Shown in pieces: positions 9,517 through 18,711 of a DNA stretch of 64,000 nucleotides (the first letter of the stretch is position 1; each line of letters starts with the position of its first letter). The notes beneath the pieces were generated by a model, which saw only the letters and a list, made by a program, of their open reading frames with translations, ran no database searches and was not told where the DNA came from. The stretch is from NCBI GenBank assembly GCA_903824665.1, contig CAIJXT010000030.1, forward strand, positions 220,592-284,591, given 5' to 3'. Position numbers and translations under genes: made by a program. The DNA is from an uncultured Bacteroidota bacterium (lineage in GTDB: Bacteria; Bacteroidota; Bacteroidia; Chitinophagales; Chitinophagaceae).

Positions 9517-10110
9517 ATGAACTATCTGGGGCATGCTTTTCTTTCGTTTGGCGATCCGGCTGTACTTGCCGGTAATATGATGGCCGATCATATCAAAGGC
9601 AAAGTAGCGCTAGAATCACTGCCGGAAGGCGTGCGCAAGGGCATACTGCTGCACCGCAGGATAGATGAGATGACCGATAACCATCCTGCCACACAACGGG
9701 CCAAACTGTTGTTTCGCGAAGACTATGGCCTGTACTCCGGTGCCATAATGGATACGCTTTACGATCACTTTCTGGCCAATGATCCCAAACACTTTCCATC
9801 TGAAGATGCATTGATGGCTTTTACACAGCAGGTGTATGCCATGCTTGATAACTATACCGAAGTTTTTGCGCCCGGTTTCGCAGCTTATTATCCGTATATG
9901 AAGGAACAAAACTGGCTACTTGGCTATCGCAATATAAAGGGTATGGAGCGGGCATTGCATGGTCTGGAACGCAGGGCTAAGTACATGCCACCGCCGGAAA
10001 AAGCATACGCCACGTTTGTAGCAGGGTATTACCATTTGAATCAGTGCTATTATGATTTTATAGACGATATGATTAAATTTGTAAAAACAGAGCTTAGTAA
10101 AGATGTGTAG
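9517..10110 (+). CDS. Acyl carrier protein phosphodiesterase-like protein (AcpH family)
   Basis: Starts MNYLGHAFLSFGDPAVLAGNMMAD and continues with HRRIDEMTDNHPA and YDHFLANDP, the His/Asp pattern of the AcpH family (PF04336), an HD-like metal hydrolase fold. AcpH in Escherichia coli removes the 4'-phosphopantetheine group from holo-ACP. At 197 residues it matches the usual size. The gene stands alone between T9SS cargo and a serine hydrolase. The family call is solid; the exact substrate in Bacteroidota is inferred. Confidence 0.8.
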   Translation: MNYLGHAFLSFGDPAVLAGNMMADHIKGKVALESLPEGVRKGILLHRRIDEMTDNHPATQRAKLLFREDYGLYSGAIMDTLYDHFLANDPKHFPSEDALMAFTQQVYAMLDNYTEVFAPGFAAYYPYMKEQNWLLGYRNIKGMERALHGLERRAKYMPPPEKAYATFVAGYYHLNQCYYDFIDDMIKFVKTELSKDV

Positions 10111-10235
10111 TTACGGAAATTTACGTTTTTTTGCCGACCGCTGCAGGCAAGGCAGTCAGAAAGAACATTTTCGCGGACGCTTTTTTAACTTTTAACTTAA
10201 ATAACTAACCTTAAATTGCCCTTCCAGAGTTGCTT

Positions 10236-11429
10236 ATGAGATTGACGTCGTCTTTTATGGGAGTATTTTTCCTGTTACTTTTATTGATTGCCTGCAACAC
10301 GCCTGTACCACCTGCAGCAGCGCGCACGCCCGGCTTTCACGAAGACCCGGCTCAGCCCCCCAAAGCGCCTCTTATCTACGATACACTGAGCGATAACAAC
10401 CGCAGCATCATTTCCCAGCTCGACAACTACTACCGTATCCAATCACGGGTAGGTTTCAATGGCGCAGTGCTTATCGGATACAAAGGCAAGGTGGTGTATG
10501 AGCGTTACTACGGCTACAGCAACCGGGAACGCAAGATTCCGCTGGCTTTCAATTCTTCCAGCCAGCTGGCTTCCGTTTCCAAAACTTTCACCAGCATTGC
10601 TATTCTTTATCTGTACGAGCACAAGCAGCTCAATATCGACTATCCGGTACAGAATTATATCAAGGATTTTCCGTACCCCAATATTTCGTTGCGTATGCTG
10701 CTGAGCCATCGCTCTGGCCTGCCCGACTATACCAAGTGGGTGCCCGTTTACAACCGCAACGCATCAAAGCCGATCAGCAATGAAGAGATGATACGGCTGA
10801 TGGTTAAGCACAAACCCCGCCTGGAGTCGCGGCCCAATACCAGGTTTAAATACTGTAACACCAATTTTGCACTGCTGGCACGAGTGATAGAGGAAGTATC
10901 AGGTATGAGTTATGCAGGCTTTATGGAGAAATACATTTTCCGTCCGCTGGGCATGTTCAACACCTTTGTCTACGACCCTGCGCATGGCCTGCCTGGCAAC
11001 GCAGCGATCAGCTACCGGTACAACTGGGTGCGCGAGCCTGATATGTTTGCTGATGGCGTTACCGGCGACAAGGGCATTTACAGCACTGTTCAGGATATGT
11101 TCAGATGGGATCAGTCGTTGTACAACAATACGCTACTCAGCAAGGATATGATAGAGCTTTCTTACGGACCTTGTTCATTTGAGAAGCCGGGTGTAAAGAA
11201 CTATGGTTTGGGTTGGCGTATGCTGTGCTATGCCAACGGCAACAAGATCATATATCATAATGGCTGGTGGCATGGCAACAATACTTCTTTTTACCGCCTC
11301 ATCAAGGAGAACATGACCATTATTGTATTAGGCAACCGATTCAATAAGAATATCTACAAGCAGGCACCGGTCATCTATGGCATTGTGAAGGGCGCTGCTG
11401 CTGCCCATGGCTTTGATGATGAGGGCTAG
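10236..11429 (+). CDS. Lipoprotein serine hydrolase, class C beta-lactamase / penicillin-binding fold
   Basis: The start is taken at the ATG at 10236, giving a lipoprotein signal with lipobox LIAC (Cys20). The active-site motifs of the PF00144 family are visible: SVSK (Ser113, Lys116), YCN (Tyr206, Asn208) and HNG near residue 345 in place of KTG. Such enzymes hydrolyse esters or D-amino-acid peptides; few are true beta-lactamases. As a lipoprotein it would sit on the periplasmic or surface face of a membrane. Its 397 residues suit a single catalytic domain. Substrate unknown. Confidence 0.85.
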   Translation: MRLTSSFMGVFFLLLLLIACNTPVPPAAARTPGFHEDPAQPPKAPLIYDTLSDNNRSIISQLDNYYRIQSRVGFNGAVLIGYKGKVVYERYYGYSNRERKIPLAFNSSSQLASVSKTFTSIAILYLYEHKQLNIDYPVQNYIKDFPYPNISLRMLLSHRSGLPDYTKWVPVYNRNASKPISNEEMIRLMVKHKPRLESRPNTRFKYCNTNFALLARVIEEVSGMSYAGFMEKYIFRPLGMFNTFVYDPAHGLPGNAAISYRYNWVREPDMFADGVTGDKGIYSTVQDMFRWDQSLYNNTLLSKDMIELSYGPCSFEKPGVKNYGLGWRMLCYANGNKIIYHNGWWHGNNTSFYRLIKENMTIIVLGNRFNKNIYKQAPVIYGIVKGAAAAHGFDDEG

Positions 11430-11754
11430 TATTACAGGCAGCGCTGACGTACATACCGGTCAGAAATTCTATTTAATTACCTTTTGCGTACACGAGTTGA
11501 GCTCCGCTCTACGGATCGGTTTTAATAACCTGTTCCCGCATCATCTATGGTATTAAAAGACTGGAAAGCATGCGTGTTTTAAACACTAGTGCAGGTTTTG
11601 TAAGATTGATTAGCTAAACCAGATTGTTCGCCAAAATATACATCCTCATTGTGTATGCAACTAAGGGCATTGTCGCTATGGTGCACTTTTTGGTCATCCT
11701 GAGGCTGTTTCTATAACCAGCGCACGCGTATAGAATTATAGACTACAGCCAAAC
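11430..11754. other. Non-coding gap between convergent genes
   Basis: About 325 bases between the serine hydrolase and the porV terminator. No reading frame, RNA gene or clear signal was recognised on either strand. Confidence 0.5.
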
Positions 11755-11785
11755 AAAAAAAAGCCCCGGCATTGCCGGGGCTTTT
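11755..11785 (-). terminator. Intrinsic terminator of porV
   Basis: Read on the minus strand, stem GCCCCGGC (11763-11770 paired with 11774-11781) has a 3-base loop, and flanking A and T runs extend the pairing and give an eight-T tail. It lies 22 bases after the porV stop. Confidence 0.92.
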
Positions 11786-11806
11786 CAATCAATAATTTTT
11801 CGTTGT

Positions 11807-13003
11807 TTACTGACCGGTAGAAGGCGCCGCTGCTTCTTCGTCGTCAGTGGTGCTCACCTTGTCTTCCATTTTGTCGAACTCAAACACCAGGCTGAAGCGA
11901 AGTGTGTTAGACAATGGGTTGCGGTTGATACCTGATCCCTGTGGAACAAGGTATGACGCATTCAGCTGAAACACGTTGTAGCGCAGTCCCAGTCCGCAGG
12001 TGATGTACTGACGGTCGCCATTGGTTTTGTCTTCGTAGAAATAACCAGCACGGATCGCAAAAGTATTCTGGTACCAATATTCTGCACCCAGTGCAGCGTT
12101 GATCTGCCTCAGCTGGTTGCCGGTAGTGAATGAGTTGAAAATACCGCTGATGATCGATACTGTAGTATCAGACCCTGTATACTGCAAAGACGGTACCAGC
12201 AGCTTGTTCAGGTCCAGTGCAAACGTGATCTTGTTGTACGCGTCGAACTGTGTAGTATATGCGGCACCCACACCCAGATTCATCGGGATAAAGTCCCTTC
12301 TGTTAGAGTTGTAAGTGATCTTGGAACCGATATTGCTCAATACAGCACCGAAGTTGAAGGTATTCACCTGGTATTCTGTCTTTTCTTTCGATTTGGTGTA
12401 GTACATACCCAGATCGGCTGCAAACGCATTACCGGGTTTGTAGTCGCCGCCGGTAGCAGCTAAGTTTACACCAGAGGCAATTGCAGAGTGTATATACCTC
12501 ATGCTCAGACCAGTAGACAGAAACTCAGACAACTTGCGTGAATAGCCCAGATCGAATGCATATTCGCGGGGCATACCAGTACCTATAGAGCTTGCATTCA
12601 CATCGGTATAGTTGATGTTACCCAATGAGAAGTAGCGCATAGAAGCACTTACAGCCTGCTCATTTTCTTCGCCAAATTTGGCATAACCAGCCAGATAAGC
12701 GAGGAAGATATCAGGTACCAGATCCTTAAGCCAAGGTGTGTATGTTGCTGATATACCGTATGTCTTGTCGGTAAATGGAATCTTACCTACATTCCAGTAT
12801 TGTGCATTCGGGTCGGGCGATACAGCTATGCTCGCATCTCCCATTGCGCCCGCGCGGGCATCGGGCGAAATGCGCAAAAACGGAACGGCCGTGGTTACAA
12901 AGTTGTTACTTGTTCCATTCAGGTTCGTCGTCTGGGCCTTCACTTCAGTCGTAGCTATCCCGGCCAGCATTGTCAATCCTATTAAAGCAAAGCGTCTTGC
13001 CAT
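11807..13003 (-). CDS. porV: T9SS outer-membrane protein PorV (LptO)
   Basis: PorV is a FadL-like outer-membrane barrel that carries T9SS cargo from the translocon to the PorU sortase. The diagnostic start of the mature protein, PFLRISPDARAGAMGDASIA followed by PDPNAQYWN, is present after a signal peptide ending in VKAQ. I start it at MARRFALIG (13003), because an 18-residue upstream extension to 13057 would put basic non-signal sequence first and would lie upstream of the promoter's own start region. Length 398 residues fits the family. porU lies directly upstream on the same strand, but a separate promoter is visible in the gap. Confidence 0.93.
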   Translation of the reverse strand: MARRFALIGLTMLAGIATTEVKAQTTNLNGTSNNFVTTAVPFLRISPDARAGAMGDASIAVSPDPNAQYWNVGKIPFTDKTYGISATYTPWLKDLVPDIFLAYLAGYAKFGEENEQAVSASMRYFSLGNINYTDVNASSIGTGMPREYAFDLGYSRKLSEFLSTGLSMRYIHSAIASGVNLAATGGDYKPGNAFAADLGMYYTKSKEKTEYQVNTFNFGAVLSNIGSKITYNSNRRDFIPMNLGVGAAYTTQFDAYNKITFALDLNKLLVPSLQYTGSDTTVSIISGIFNSFTTGNQLRQINAALGAEYWYQNTFAIRAGYFYEDKTNGDRQYITCGLGLRYNVFQLNASYLVPQGSGINRNPLSNTLRFSLVFEFDKMEDKVSTTDDEEAAAPSTGQ

Positions 13004-13031
13004 CTTGTTATTATTATAAAAATTTAAGTTT

Positions 13032-13065
13032 GGGCAAAAATATTTCTTTTTGCCCATATAGTCAA
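13032..13065 (-). promoter_or_regulatory. porV promoter overlapped by a 9-bp inverted repeat
   Basis: Minus strand: TTG (13065-13063), 20-base spacer, TATTTTTG (13042-13035), matching the Bacteroidota -33/-7 pattern. GGGCAAAAA (13032-13040) and TTTTTGCCC (13047-13055) form a perfect inverted repeat that covers the -7 box. It could be an operator or, as RNA, a hairpin from upstream porU transcription. Confidence 0.65.
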
Positions 13066-13087
13066 CAATAATTTTGTGAATATCCTA

Positions 13088-16000
13088 TTAACGTACAATC
13101 ACCAGTTTTTGGTATGCACTCGACTTAAAACCTTGTTCAGTTGAGATCAGCACTCTGTATACATATACCCCTGATGGCAACCTGTTTCCCTGGTTGTCTG
13201 CACCATCCCAAACGATCTCGTTGCTGCGGCTGCCTGTAGGCGTAAACTGCTGATCTATGTTTTTTACAATTGCACCTGCGGCATTGTAGATGTTGATCTG
13301 TACATCTAGTGCCTCCTCAGGGTGATTGTGCTCAAACACAAAGTGCGTTTCGCCGCTGAATGGGTTGGGATAGTTCATCAGGTTCTCTATGGCCATCACC
13401 TTGCCATCGAGCACTATGAAGTCTACACTGCCTTCGCCCGAATTGTTGTTCACATCCCATGCCTTCACCCTTATGGTGTGCTTTCCGTTGGGTATCCCGT
13501 TTATCGGGAAGCTTACAGTTCCGCGTTGGTAGGTGTTTGGTGCGGTTTCGTAGTAATCATTTAGTATATATGGCTGCTCAATATTGCCATCCAGCACCGC
13601 TGTAAGGTCGTGTCCCAGCTTGTTGCCCGATACATTGATGCCAGTTTCAGAGAACAATTTCACAAAAAGTGATGTGTTGCTGCCAGTGATACCGCCATTC
13701 AGAAAAAGACTGTCGTTGATATAGGGTTGCACAACCGGAGGTACATCACTGGTCACAGGGTTGTCAGAGTAGCCACCTACAGCAATGCCGGTGTCTACAC
13801 CTGCAGCATCGGTTATGCCATTGTGGGCATAGTGGCTGATCTTGCCAGTGCCAAAATTGTAGTTGATGTCCTTAGGGGCGATAAAGGTATACGAGTAGCG
13901 GCCATTGGTTACTGTTACCTTGCCTTTGTATACCAGATTGTCCTGCAGCTGAAAGGTTTTGTTCACACTGGTTATTGTCGCGATATTGCGGGGTTTGTCG
14001 TAAAACGATACAGACAGTATGCCATTAAAGCCATCCAGTGTATTGCCGTTATTATCGTGTACCCTGCCGCTGATGCGGTATGCGCCCAGCGCCTTTATGG
14101 TATCGGCTGGTGTAGCGGTTGCTACATCTGTTATGCTGTCTACATGCACAAAATGCTCAGGGAAATTGGGGGTAAGTGCCGGGTCGCCCAATAGCGAAAA
14201 TTTACGGTAGTTAGCCAGCTCGTTAGGGTTGTTCGAGGTAAGGTAAGTAGCATTTTTACCTATCCTCGATGCGTCGCCAAAGCTGTGCCATTTGCCATTT
14301 GCTTTTTGAGTAAGCTGTGTCTTCAGAAATATCGCATTCAGCGGATTGTTGTAGTTGGCATATACTGCCGCAGTAGTAGTGAAGATAGAGATCACACCAC
14401 CACCTTTATGCAGCACCAGTTGCTCAGCTGCCGATATATACTGCGGATGATCAAACTGGCCGTAGTCGCAGGTAGCTGTCACCATAAAAGGCATCATGTT
14501 TACATTATTCCAGCGATTAAAGTCGTCCTGAGTAAGTATGCGCTCTTCTGTCCATACCTGAGTATTGCCGTGGCCGCTGTAGTTGATCAGCATTGTCCCC
14601 TTGTATATCCGGTCGCTGATAGATGCATTGGCATTGGGGCAGCGTAGTCCTGCGGGTGTAGATATCCTCGGTATAGCATCCAGGTATACCTTGCTGTGGT
14701 TATAGAGGTTATGTGTAGTGCCGGTTATTACCTCACCCATTTCTTCTGCATCCTGCATATGGTTTCCGGCACCATCGTTATTATCTGCGATCAATGTTGA
14801 TGCTATGCGCCATGGCCCTAGTGTTGCGGCGCTTTTGTAGTTGGTGATCTTGGCTACTATTGCTACGGCGTCGGCTACGGTCCTTGCAGGTAGCCTGCCT
14901 ACGCCTATATCCAGAGCATTGAACAGGGTATGCTTTTCTATGTCTTCATTGTCATCCAGAAAACCATAAAAGTCATCAGTAGAGAAGCTGTTGAGGTTGT
15001 ATGCCGATTCAGCCGATTCGAAAACGGGAACAAAATTAGAGTTGTTAGGCAATCTGTTTTTGTAGTCGTAAGATGCCCCGCCCAACAGGGTCAGGTACCG
15101 CGGCATTTGTGTAGTATCATTACCGGCACGTTTGTAAAACATTCTTGCAAAGTCCCTTATGGCACTGATGTCCTGCGCACCCGACGAGAATTCGTTGTAT
15201 ACCTGCTCCGGAGTTACTACTACTACACGCATGTTGTCATGTGCGCGGTGATAATCGGCGAGCTGGTTGGCCTGAGCCAGATAGTTTTTGTGGCTTACAA
15301 TAATGTTATCTACCTGCGGCACTCCGTGAAGGTTCTGGTTAGCTACGCTGCCTGCGTATACAGGTGCATACAGGTTCAGGCTGTTCATGGCGGCAAACTC
15401 ATGCAGTATCTGTGCATCGCAGGAGAATGTGTAGGTGCTGCCGCTAAGTGCACCGTTTAGGATCACCGGTACCTGTGGGTTGGTTACATCCCATACCCGG
15501 GTTGAACCGCCGGCACCCTGTAGTATGTAGTTGGCAGTATTGCCAGGTCCTTTGCTTTGCAGGTCGCGAAAGCTTAGTTGGTCTCCGCTAAGTACCAGTG
15601 GTCTTCTTGCGTTCAGCTCTACGAAGTTCAGGTATCCTTGCGCGTCTGAAGCTGCTGGTGTGAAGGTGAGCCGCACCTGAGCCGATGCTGCGTTAATCCC
15701 CACAGTTCCGGCAATTTCCTTGATCTGCATTACGGTATTATCGCTTGTTCCCGACGGGAAAGCAATAGATCCAAGTGCATTTCCATTTACTGTAGCATCA
15801 AAAGCGCAGTTGGGTGCACCAACCACTCCCGCAGACACCTTGCAGTATACATTGGATACTGCTGCCCCTATATCGAAATTGAACGATTGTGTCAGGTTAT
15901 TGGCTAATGGATTGAACTGTTCTCCATACCATGTTTTACCAATGCCCGCCGGATTTACCAGATCTACATCATGTACATCATAGTAGTTGTAGTCTGTTAC

Positions 16001-16825
16001 TGTTACATTACCTCCGGGAGGTGCGTTTTGCTCGCTGATGCGCAATCCGGGCCCTTTATCAAACGTTATAAAATAGTAAGCAGTGTCGCTGTATAGATTT
16101 TTTAAATGCGTGAATCTTTTATTTATTGTATCTGCATCCCAACCCATGGGGCCCAGGCCATAGAATACTGCATAGTCTCCTGTATTGAAAATGTTGTCAC
16201 CTCCATCATAAACAAGCAGTGCGTTTTCTACTAGGTCGGTCGCCCTGGGCACACTGTTCGCTTCCGACAGCATTTTACCACCATTTCCGTATACCCTGAT
16301 ATTGGCGGGGTTGATGCTGGCGGGTGTCAGTCCCATAGAAGTAATGAAGGCTGCGTCTATCTTGTGAAATCCGGTGCGGGTAATACCAATCTTGTACCAC
16401 GTACCAGTTGCCAGTGCCGACGAGGTAATGTCTGCAGTGGGTTTCGCTGATGCGGTATTTATGCTGGTGGTGTTTTCGGTCAGGTCCAGTGTCAGGCTGG
16501 TGATCTGCTGCACAATTCCGGCCGCATCTTTCTGATAGGCTGGTATGCGTATTACGGCAAATGGGCGTTTGCGCTCCATACCCAGCACCACTTCTGTTTG
16601 CTCAACCGCCATTGGTTGTACACCATCCGGTAGCGTAGCCACAGTATAACTTAAATCGGTAACTTTTACCTGTGGTAAAGCATAGTTTTGCAGCCATACC
16701 TTTTTAATTATGTAGCCGCCATAAACCTCCCTTGGGTTCACCTGATGAACTTCGGTATAGGCAAATGCTGAAGACGATAGGGTAGTGCTGAGAAAAAGTA
16801 ATACAGCAGGGATTATTTTTTTCAT
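13088..16825 (-). CDS. porU: T9SS sortase PorU (C25 cysteine peptidase family)
   Basis: PorU is the gingipain-like surface enzyme that cuts off the C-terminal signal of T9SS cargo and attaches the cargo to surface polysaccharide. The start is at MKKIIPAVLLFLS (16825), which gives a signal peptide ending near AFA. The C25 catalytic pair is visible: His in INYSGHGNTQ (about residue 750) and Cys in TATCDYGQF (about 786). The protein ends with NYPNPFSGETHFVF...GVYVYRV...YQKLVIVR, resembling a sorting domain, as is typical because PorU itself travels through the T9SS. 1245 residues is normal. It is divergent from gldJ, with porV downstream, so the T9SS genes form one locus. Confidence 0.94.
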   Translation of the reverse strand: MKKIIPAVLLFLSTTLSSSAFAYTEVHQVNPREVYGGYIIKKVWLQNYALPQVKVTDLSYTVATLPDGVQPMAVEQTEVVLGMERKRPFAVIRIPAYQKDAAGIVQQITSLTLDLTENTTSINTASAKPTADITSSALATGTWYKIGITRTGFHKIDAAFITSMGLTPASINPANIRVYGNGGKMLSEANSVPRATDLVENALLVYDGGDNIFNTGDYAVFYGLGPMGWDADTINKRFTHLKNLYSDTAYYFITFDKGPGLRISEQNAPPGGNVTVTDYNYYDVHDVDLVNPAGIGKTWYGEQFNPLANNLTQSFNFDIGAAVSNVYCKVSAGVVGAPNCAFDATVNGNALGSIAFPSGTSDNTVMQIKEIAGTVGINAASAQVRLTFTPAASDAQGYLNFVELNARRPLVLSGDQLSFRDLQSKGPGNTANYILQGAGGSTRVWDVTNPQVPVILNGALSGSTYTFSCDAQILHEFAAMNSLNLYAPVYAGSVANQNLHGVPQVDNIIVSHKNYLAQANQLADYHRAHDNMRVVVVTPEQVYNEFSSGAQDISAIRDFARMFYKRAGNDTTQMPRYLTLLGGASYDYKNRLPNNSNFVPVFESAESAYNLNSFSTDDFYGFLDDNEDIEKHTLFNALDIGVGRLPARTVADAVAIVAKITNYKSAATLGPWRIASTLIADNNDGAGNHMQDAEEMGEVITGTTHNLYNHSKVYLDAIPRISTPAGLRCPNANASISDRIYKGTMLINYSGHGNTQVWTEERILTQDDFNRWNNVNMMPFMVTATCDYGQFDHPQYISAAEQLVLHKGGGVISIFTTTAAVYANYNNPLNAIFLKTQLTQKANGKWHSFGDASRIGKNATYLTSNNPNELANYRKFSLLGDPALTPNFPEHFVHVDSITDVATATPADTIKALGAYRISGRVHDNNGNTLDGFNGILSVSFYDKPRNIATITSVNKTFQLQDNLVYKGKVTVTNGRYSYTFIAPKDINYNFGTGKISHYAHNGITDAAGVDTGIAVGGYSDNPVTSDVPPVVQPYINDSLFLNGGITGSNTSLFVKLFSETGINVSGNKLGHDLTAVLDGNIEQPYILNDYYETAPNTYQRGTVSFPINGIPNGKHTIRVKAWDVNNNSGEGSVDFIVLDGKVMAIENLMNYPNPFSGETHFVFEHNHPEEALDVQINIYNAAGAIVKNIDQQFTPTGSRSNEIVWDGADNQGNRLPSGVYVYRVLISTEQGFKSSAYQKLVIVR

Positions 16826-16872
16826 ACTTTTAAAATAGGTTTTGAGCACCCGGACGGGAAAATGAACTAAAT

Positions 16873-16899
16873 CAAAATTAAGTAATAAACAGTGTTCAA
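16873..16899 (-). promoter_or_regulatory. Probable porU promoter
   Basis: Minus strand: TTG (16899-16897), 16-base spacer, TAATTTTG (16880-16873), about 47 bases before the porU start. The -7 box is an exact match; the spacer is a little short. Confidence 0.45.
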
Positions 16900-17098
16900 C
16901 GGAAAAAACCGTGCAATTGCTGTGTTAAATAGTTAACGTAAATCTTTTTCAAATATTATATTTGCTGAAAAAAATAGAAAAACTGGCTTTTTTTTTAAAA
17001 AGGCTTTGAAAACTTGAAAATTTAAAAAGAATGCGGTATCATTGTAACTGCTTTTAACAAAATACCTGCAAAAAGGCGTAACTTTTTTAGCGAAAATT

Positions 17099-18637
17099 AT
17101 GAAAAGAAAAATCATAGGCATCGGCTTGCTTTGTATTGGAGCTGCTACTTTATTTTCTGCATGTGCCTCCAATTCACAAAAGAAAGGTAGAGGTTTTGGT
17201 GAGTCCAGAGTCACTGGTTGGGAATTGAACAACAGCTCATGGGGTGGCTTCGAAGCAAGGGATTATGCCGGGCAACCAACACCAATCGGTATGGCTTTTG
17301 TACAGGGCGGTAGGTTTACAATGGGAGCAGTTGATGACGAAATGCCTACTCTTGAAAACAACAGCATGAGGCGTACCGTTTCCGTTTCTTCTTTTTATAT
17401 GGACGAAACAGAAATTGAGAACCAAAGCTACCGTGAATACATCTATTGGCTCAATCGTACTTATTTCACTGACTATCCGGAGATTATAATGGCCGCCAAG
17501 CCCGACTCCAACGTGTGGCGCTCGGCTCTGGCTTACAACGAGCCTTATGTGAAATATTACTTCATGGCTAATGCCTACAACCACTATCCTGTGGTGGGTG
17601 TAAACTGGTATCAGGCTTCCGACTTCTGCGAATGGCGTACAGATCGTTTCAACGAAGGTTTGCTGATCAAGTATGGTTTCCTGTATCCTAACGTTAACCA
17701 GTCTGGTGAAGACGTATTTACTACCAAGTCTTACGTTTCTGGTCAGTATGAAGGTTCTAAAAGAAACAGAAAGTTGGATCTCGAACCAAACGGTTCTCAT
17801 GAGCGTCCTGTAAACTATGGTGATGGTCTTTTCCAACCCGATTTCAGGCTGCCTACAGAAGCTGAGTGGGAATACGCTGCACTTGGTCTTATCGGTAACA
17901 ACCCAAGCCCCGAAAACAAACGTCGTCGTGGTGAGGAAGTTATCACAGATCGCAACACGCTGCCATGGGGACCAAAGAACACTACACGCTACGGTCTGCA
18001 CAATCAGTACCAGGGCGAGTTTGAAGGTAACTTCATGAGAGGCAAAGGTGATTACATGGGTGTTGCCGGTGGTCTTAACGACAATGGTGATGGTCCTACT
18101 TTAGTAAATACATTCCTCCGCAATCCATTTGGTCTTTACAACATGGCCGGCAACGTGAATGAGTGGGTTATGGATACTTACCGCCCAAGTTCACACGAAG
18201 ATGTTGACGACTTCCGTCCTTTCCGTGGTAACGTCTACAAGAAAGATTTGTATCAGGAAGATTGGACTCCTGAAGAAAAAGACAGCATAGGTCACATGCC
18301 TACTGCAGTACTCACAGATGAAGAGGTTCGCAACAATAACCATTTCAAAACACGTTCTGGTGTGCTTCATAGCTACAGAGATGGTGATAGTCTTTCTCAG
18401 GCAGCTTACGGTTATGGTTCTGCTTCTCTGATCAACGATTCTACCAAAGTTTACAAAGGTGGTTCATGGGCAGACCGTGCTTACTGGTTGTCTCCCGGGA
18501 CTCGCCGCTACATGCAGGGAAATCTGTCTTCTTCTACCATCGGTTTCCGTTGTGTAATGGATCGCTTCGGTAGCCCAACTGGCGACATGCAGCCAGGTGG
18601 TAACAACTTCGGCAGGCAGAAATACCACAAAAGATAA
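17099..18637 (+). CDS. gldJ: Gliding motility / T9SS lipoprotein GldJ
   Basis: GldJ is an outer-membrane-associated lipoprotein related to sulfatase-modifying factors, needed for gliding and for stable GldK and T9SS function in Flavobacterium. The signal has a lipobox ending FSAC (Cys21). The next segment, GWELNNSSWGGFEARDY, and then FVQGGRFTMGAV, SSFYMDETEIENQSYREY, PTEAEWEYAA, NVNEWVMD and GGSWAD...IGFRCVM show a full formylglycine-generating-enzyme-like fold interrupted by insertions. GldJ rather than GldK is chosen from the N-terminal motif and because murF follows, the arrangement known from Flavobacterium. Confidence 0.9.
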   Translation: MKRKIIGIGLLCIGAATLFSACASNSQKKGRGFGESRVTGWELNNSSWGGFEARDYAGQPTPIGMAFVQGGRFTMGAVDDEMPTLENNSMRRTVSVSSFYMDETEIENQSYREYIYWLNRTYFTDYPEIIMAAKPDSNVWRSALAYNEPYVKYYFMANAYNHYPVVGVNWYQASDFCEWRTDRFNEGLLIKYGFLYPNVNQSGEDVFTTKSYVSGQYEGSKRNRKLDLEPNGSHERPVNYGDGLFQPDFRLPTEAEWEYAALGLIGNNPSPENKRRRGEEVITDRNTLPWGPKNTTRYGLHNQYQGEFEGNFMRGKGDYMGVAGGLNDNGDGPTLVNTFLRNPFGLYNMAGNVNEWVMDTYRPSSHEDVDDFRPFRGNVYKKDLYQEDWTPEEKDSIGHMPTAVLTDEEVRNNNHFKTRSGVLHSYRDGDSLSQAAYGYGSASLINDSTKVYKGGSWADRAYWLSPGTRRYMQGNLSSSTIGFRCVMDRFGSPTGDMQPGGNNFGRQKYHKR

Positions 18638-18661
18638 TTTGCACACTATTTCATAATAAAG

Positions 18662-18694
18662 CCCCTTTCTTATCGGAAGGGGTTTTTTATTTTT
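18662..18694 (+). terminator. Intrinsic terminator after gldJ
   Basis: Eight-pair stem CCCCTTTC (18662-18669) with GGAAGGGG (18675-18682), including one G-T pair, a 5-base loop and a T-rich tail. It lies in the gldJ-murF gap, so murF is probably transcribed partly or wholly by its own promoter. Confidence 0.88.
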
Positions 18695-18711
18695 ACACCA
18701 AATTTACCTCC

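Noticed and set aside
17237..18001. 254-codon open frame on the minus strand opposite gldJ
   Set aside because: Antisense to conserved GldJ sequence and without any family features.
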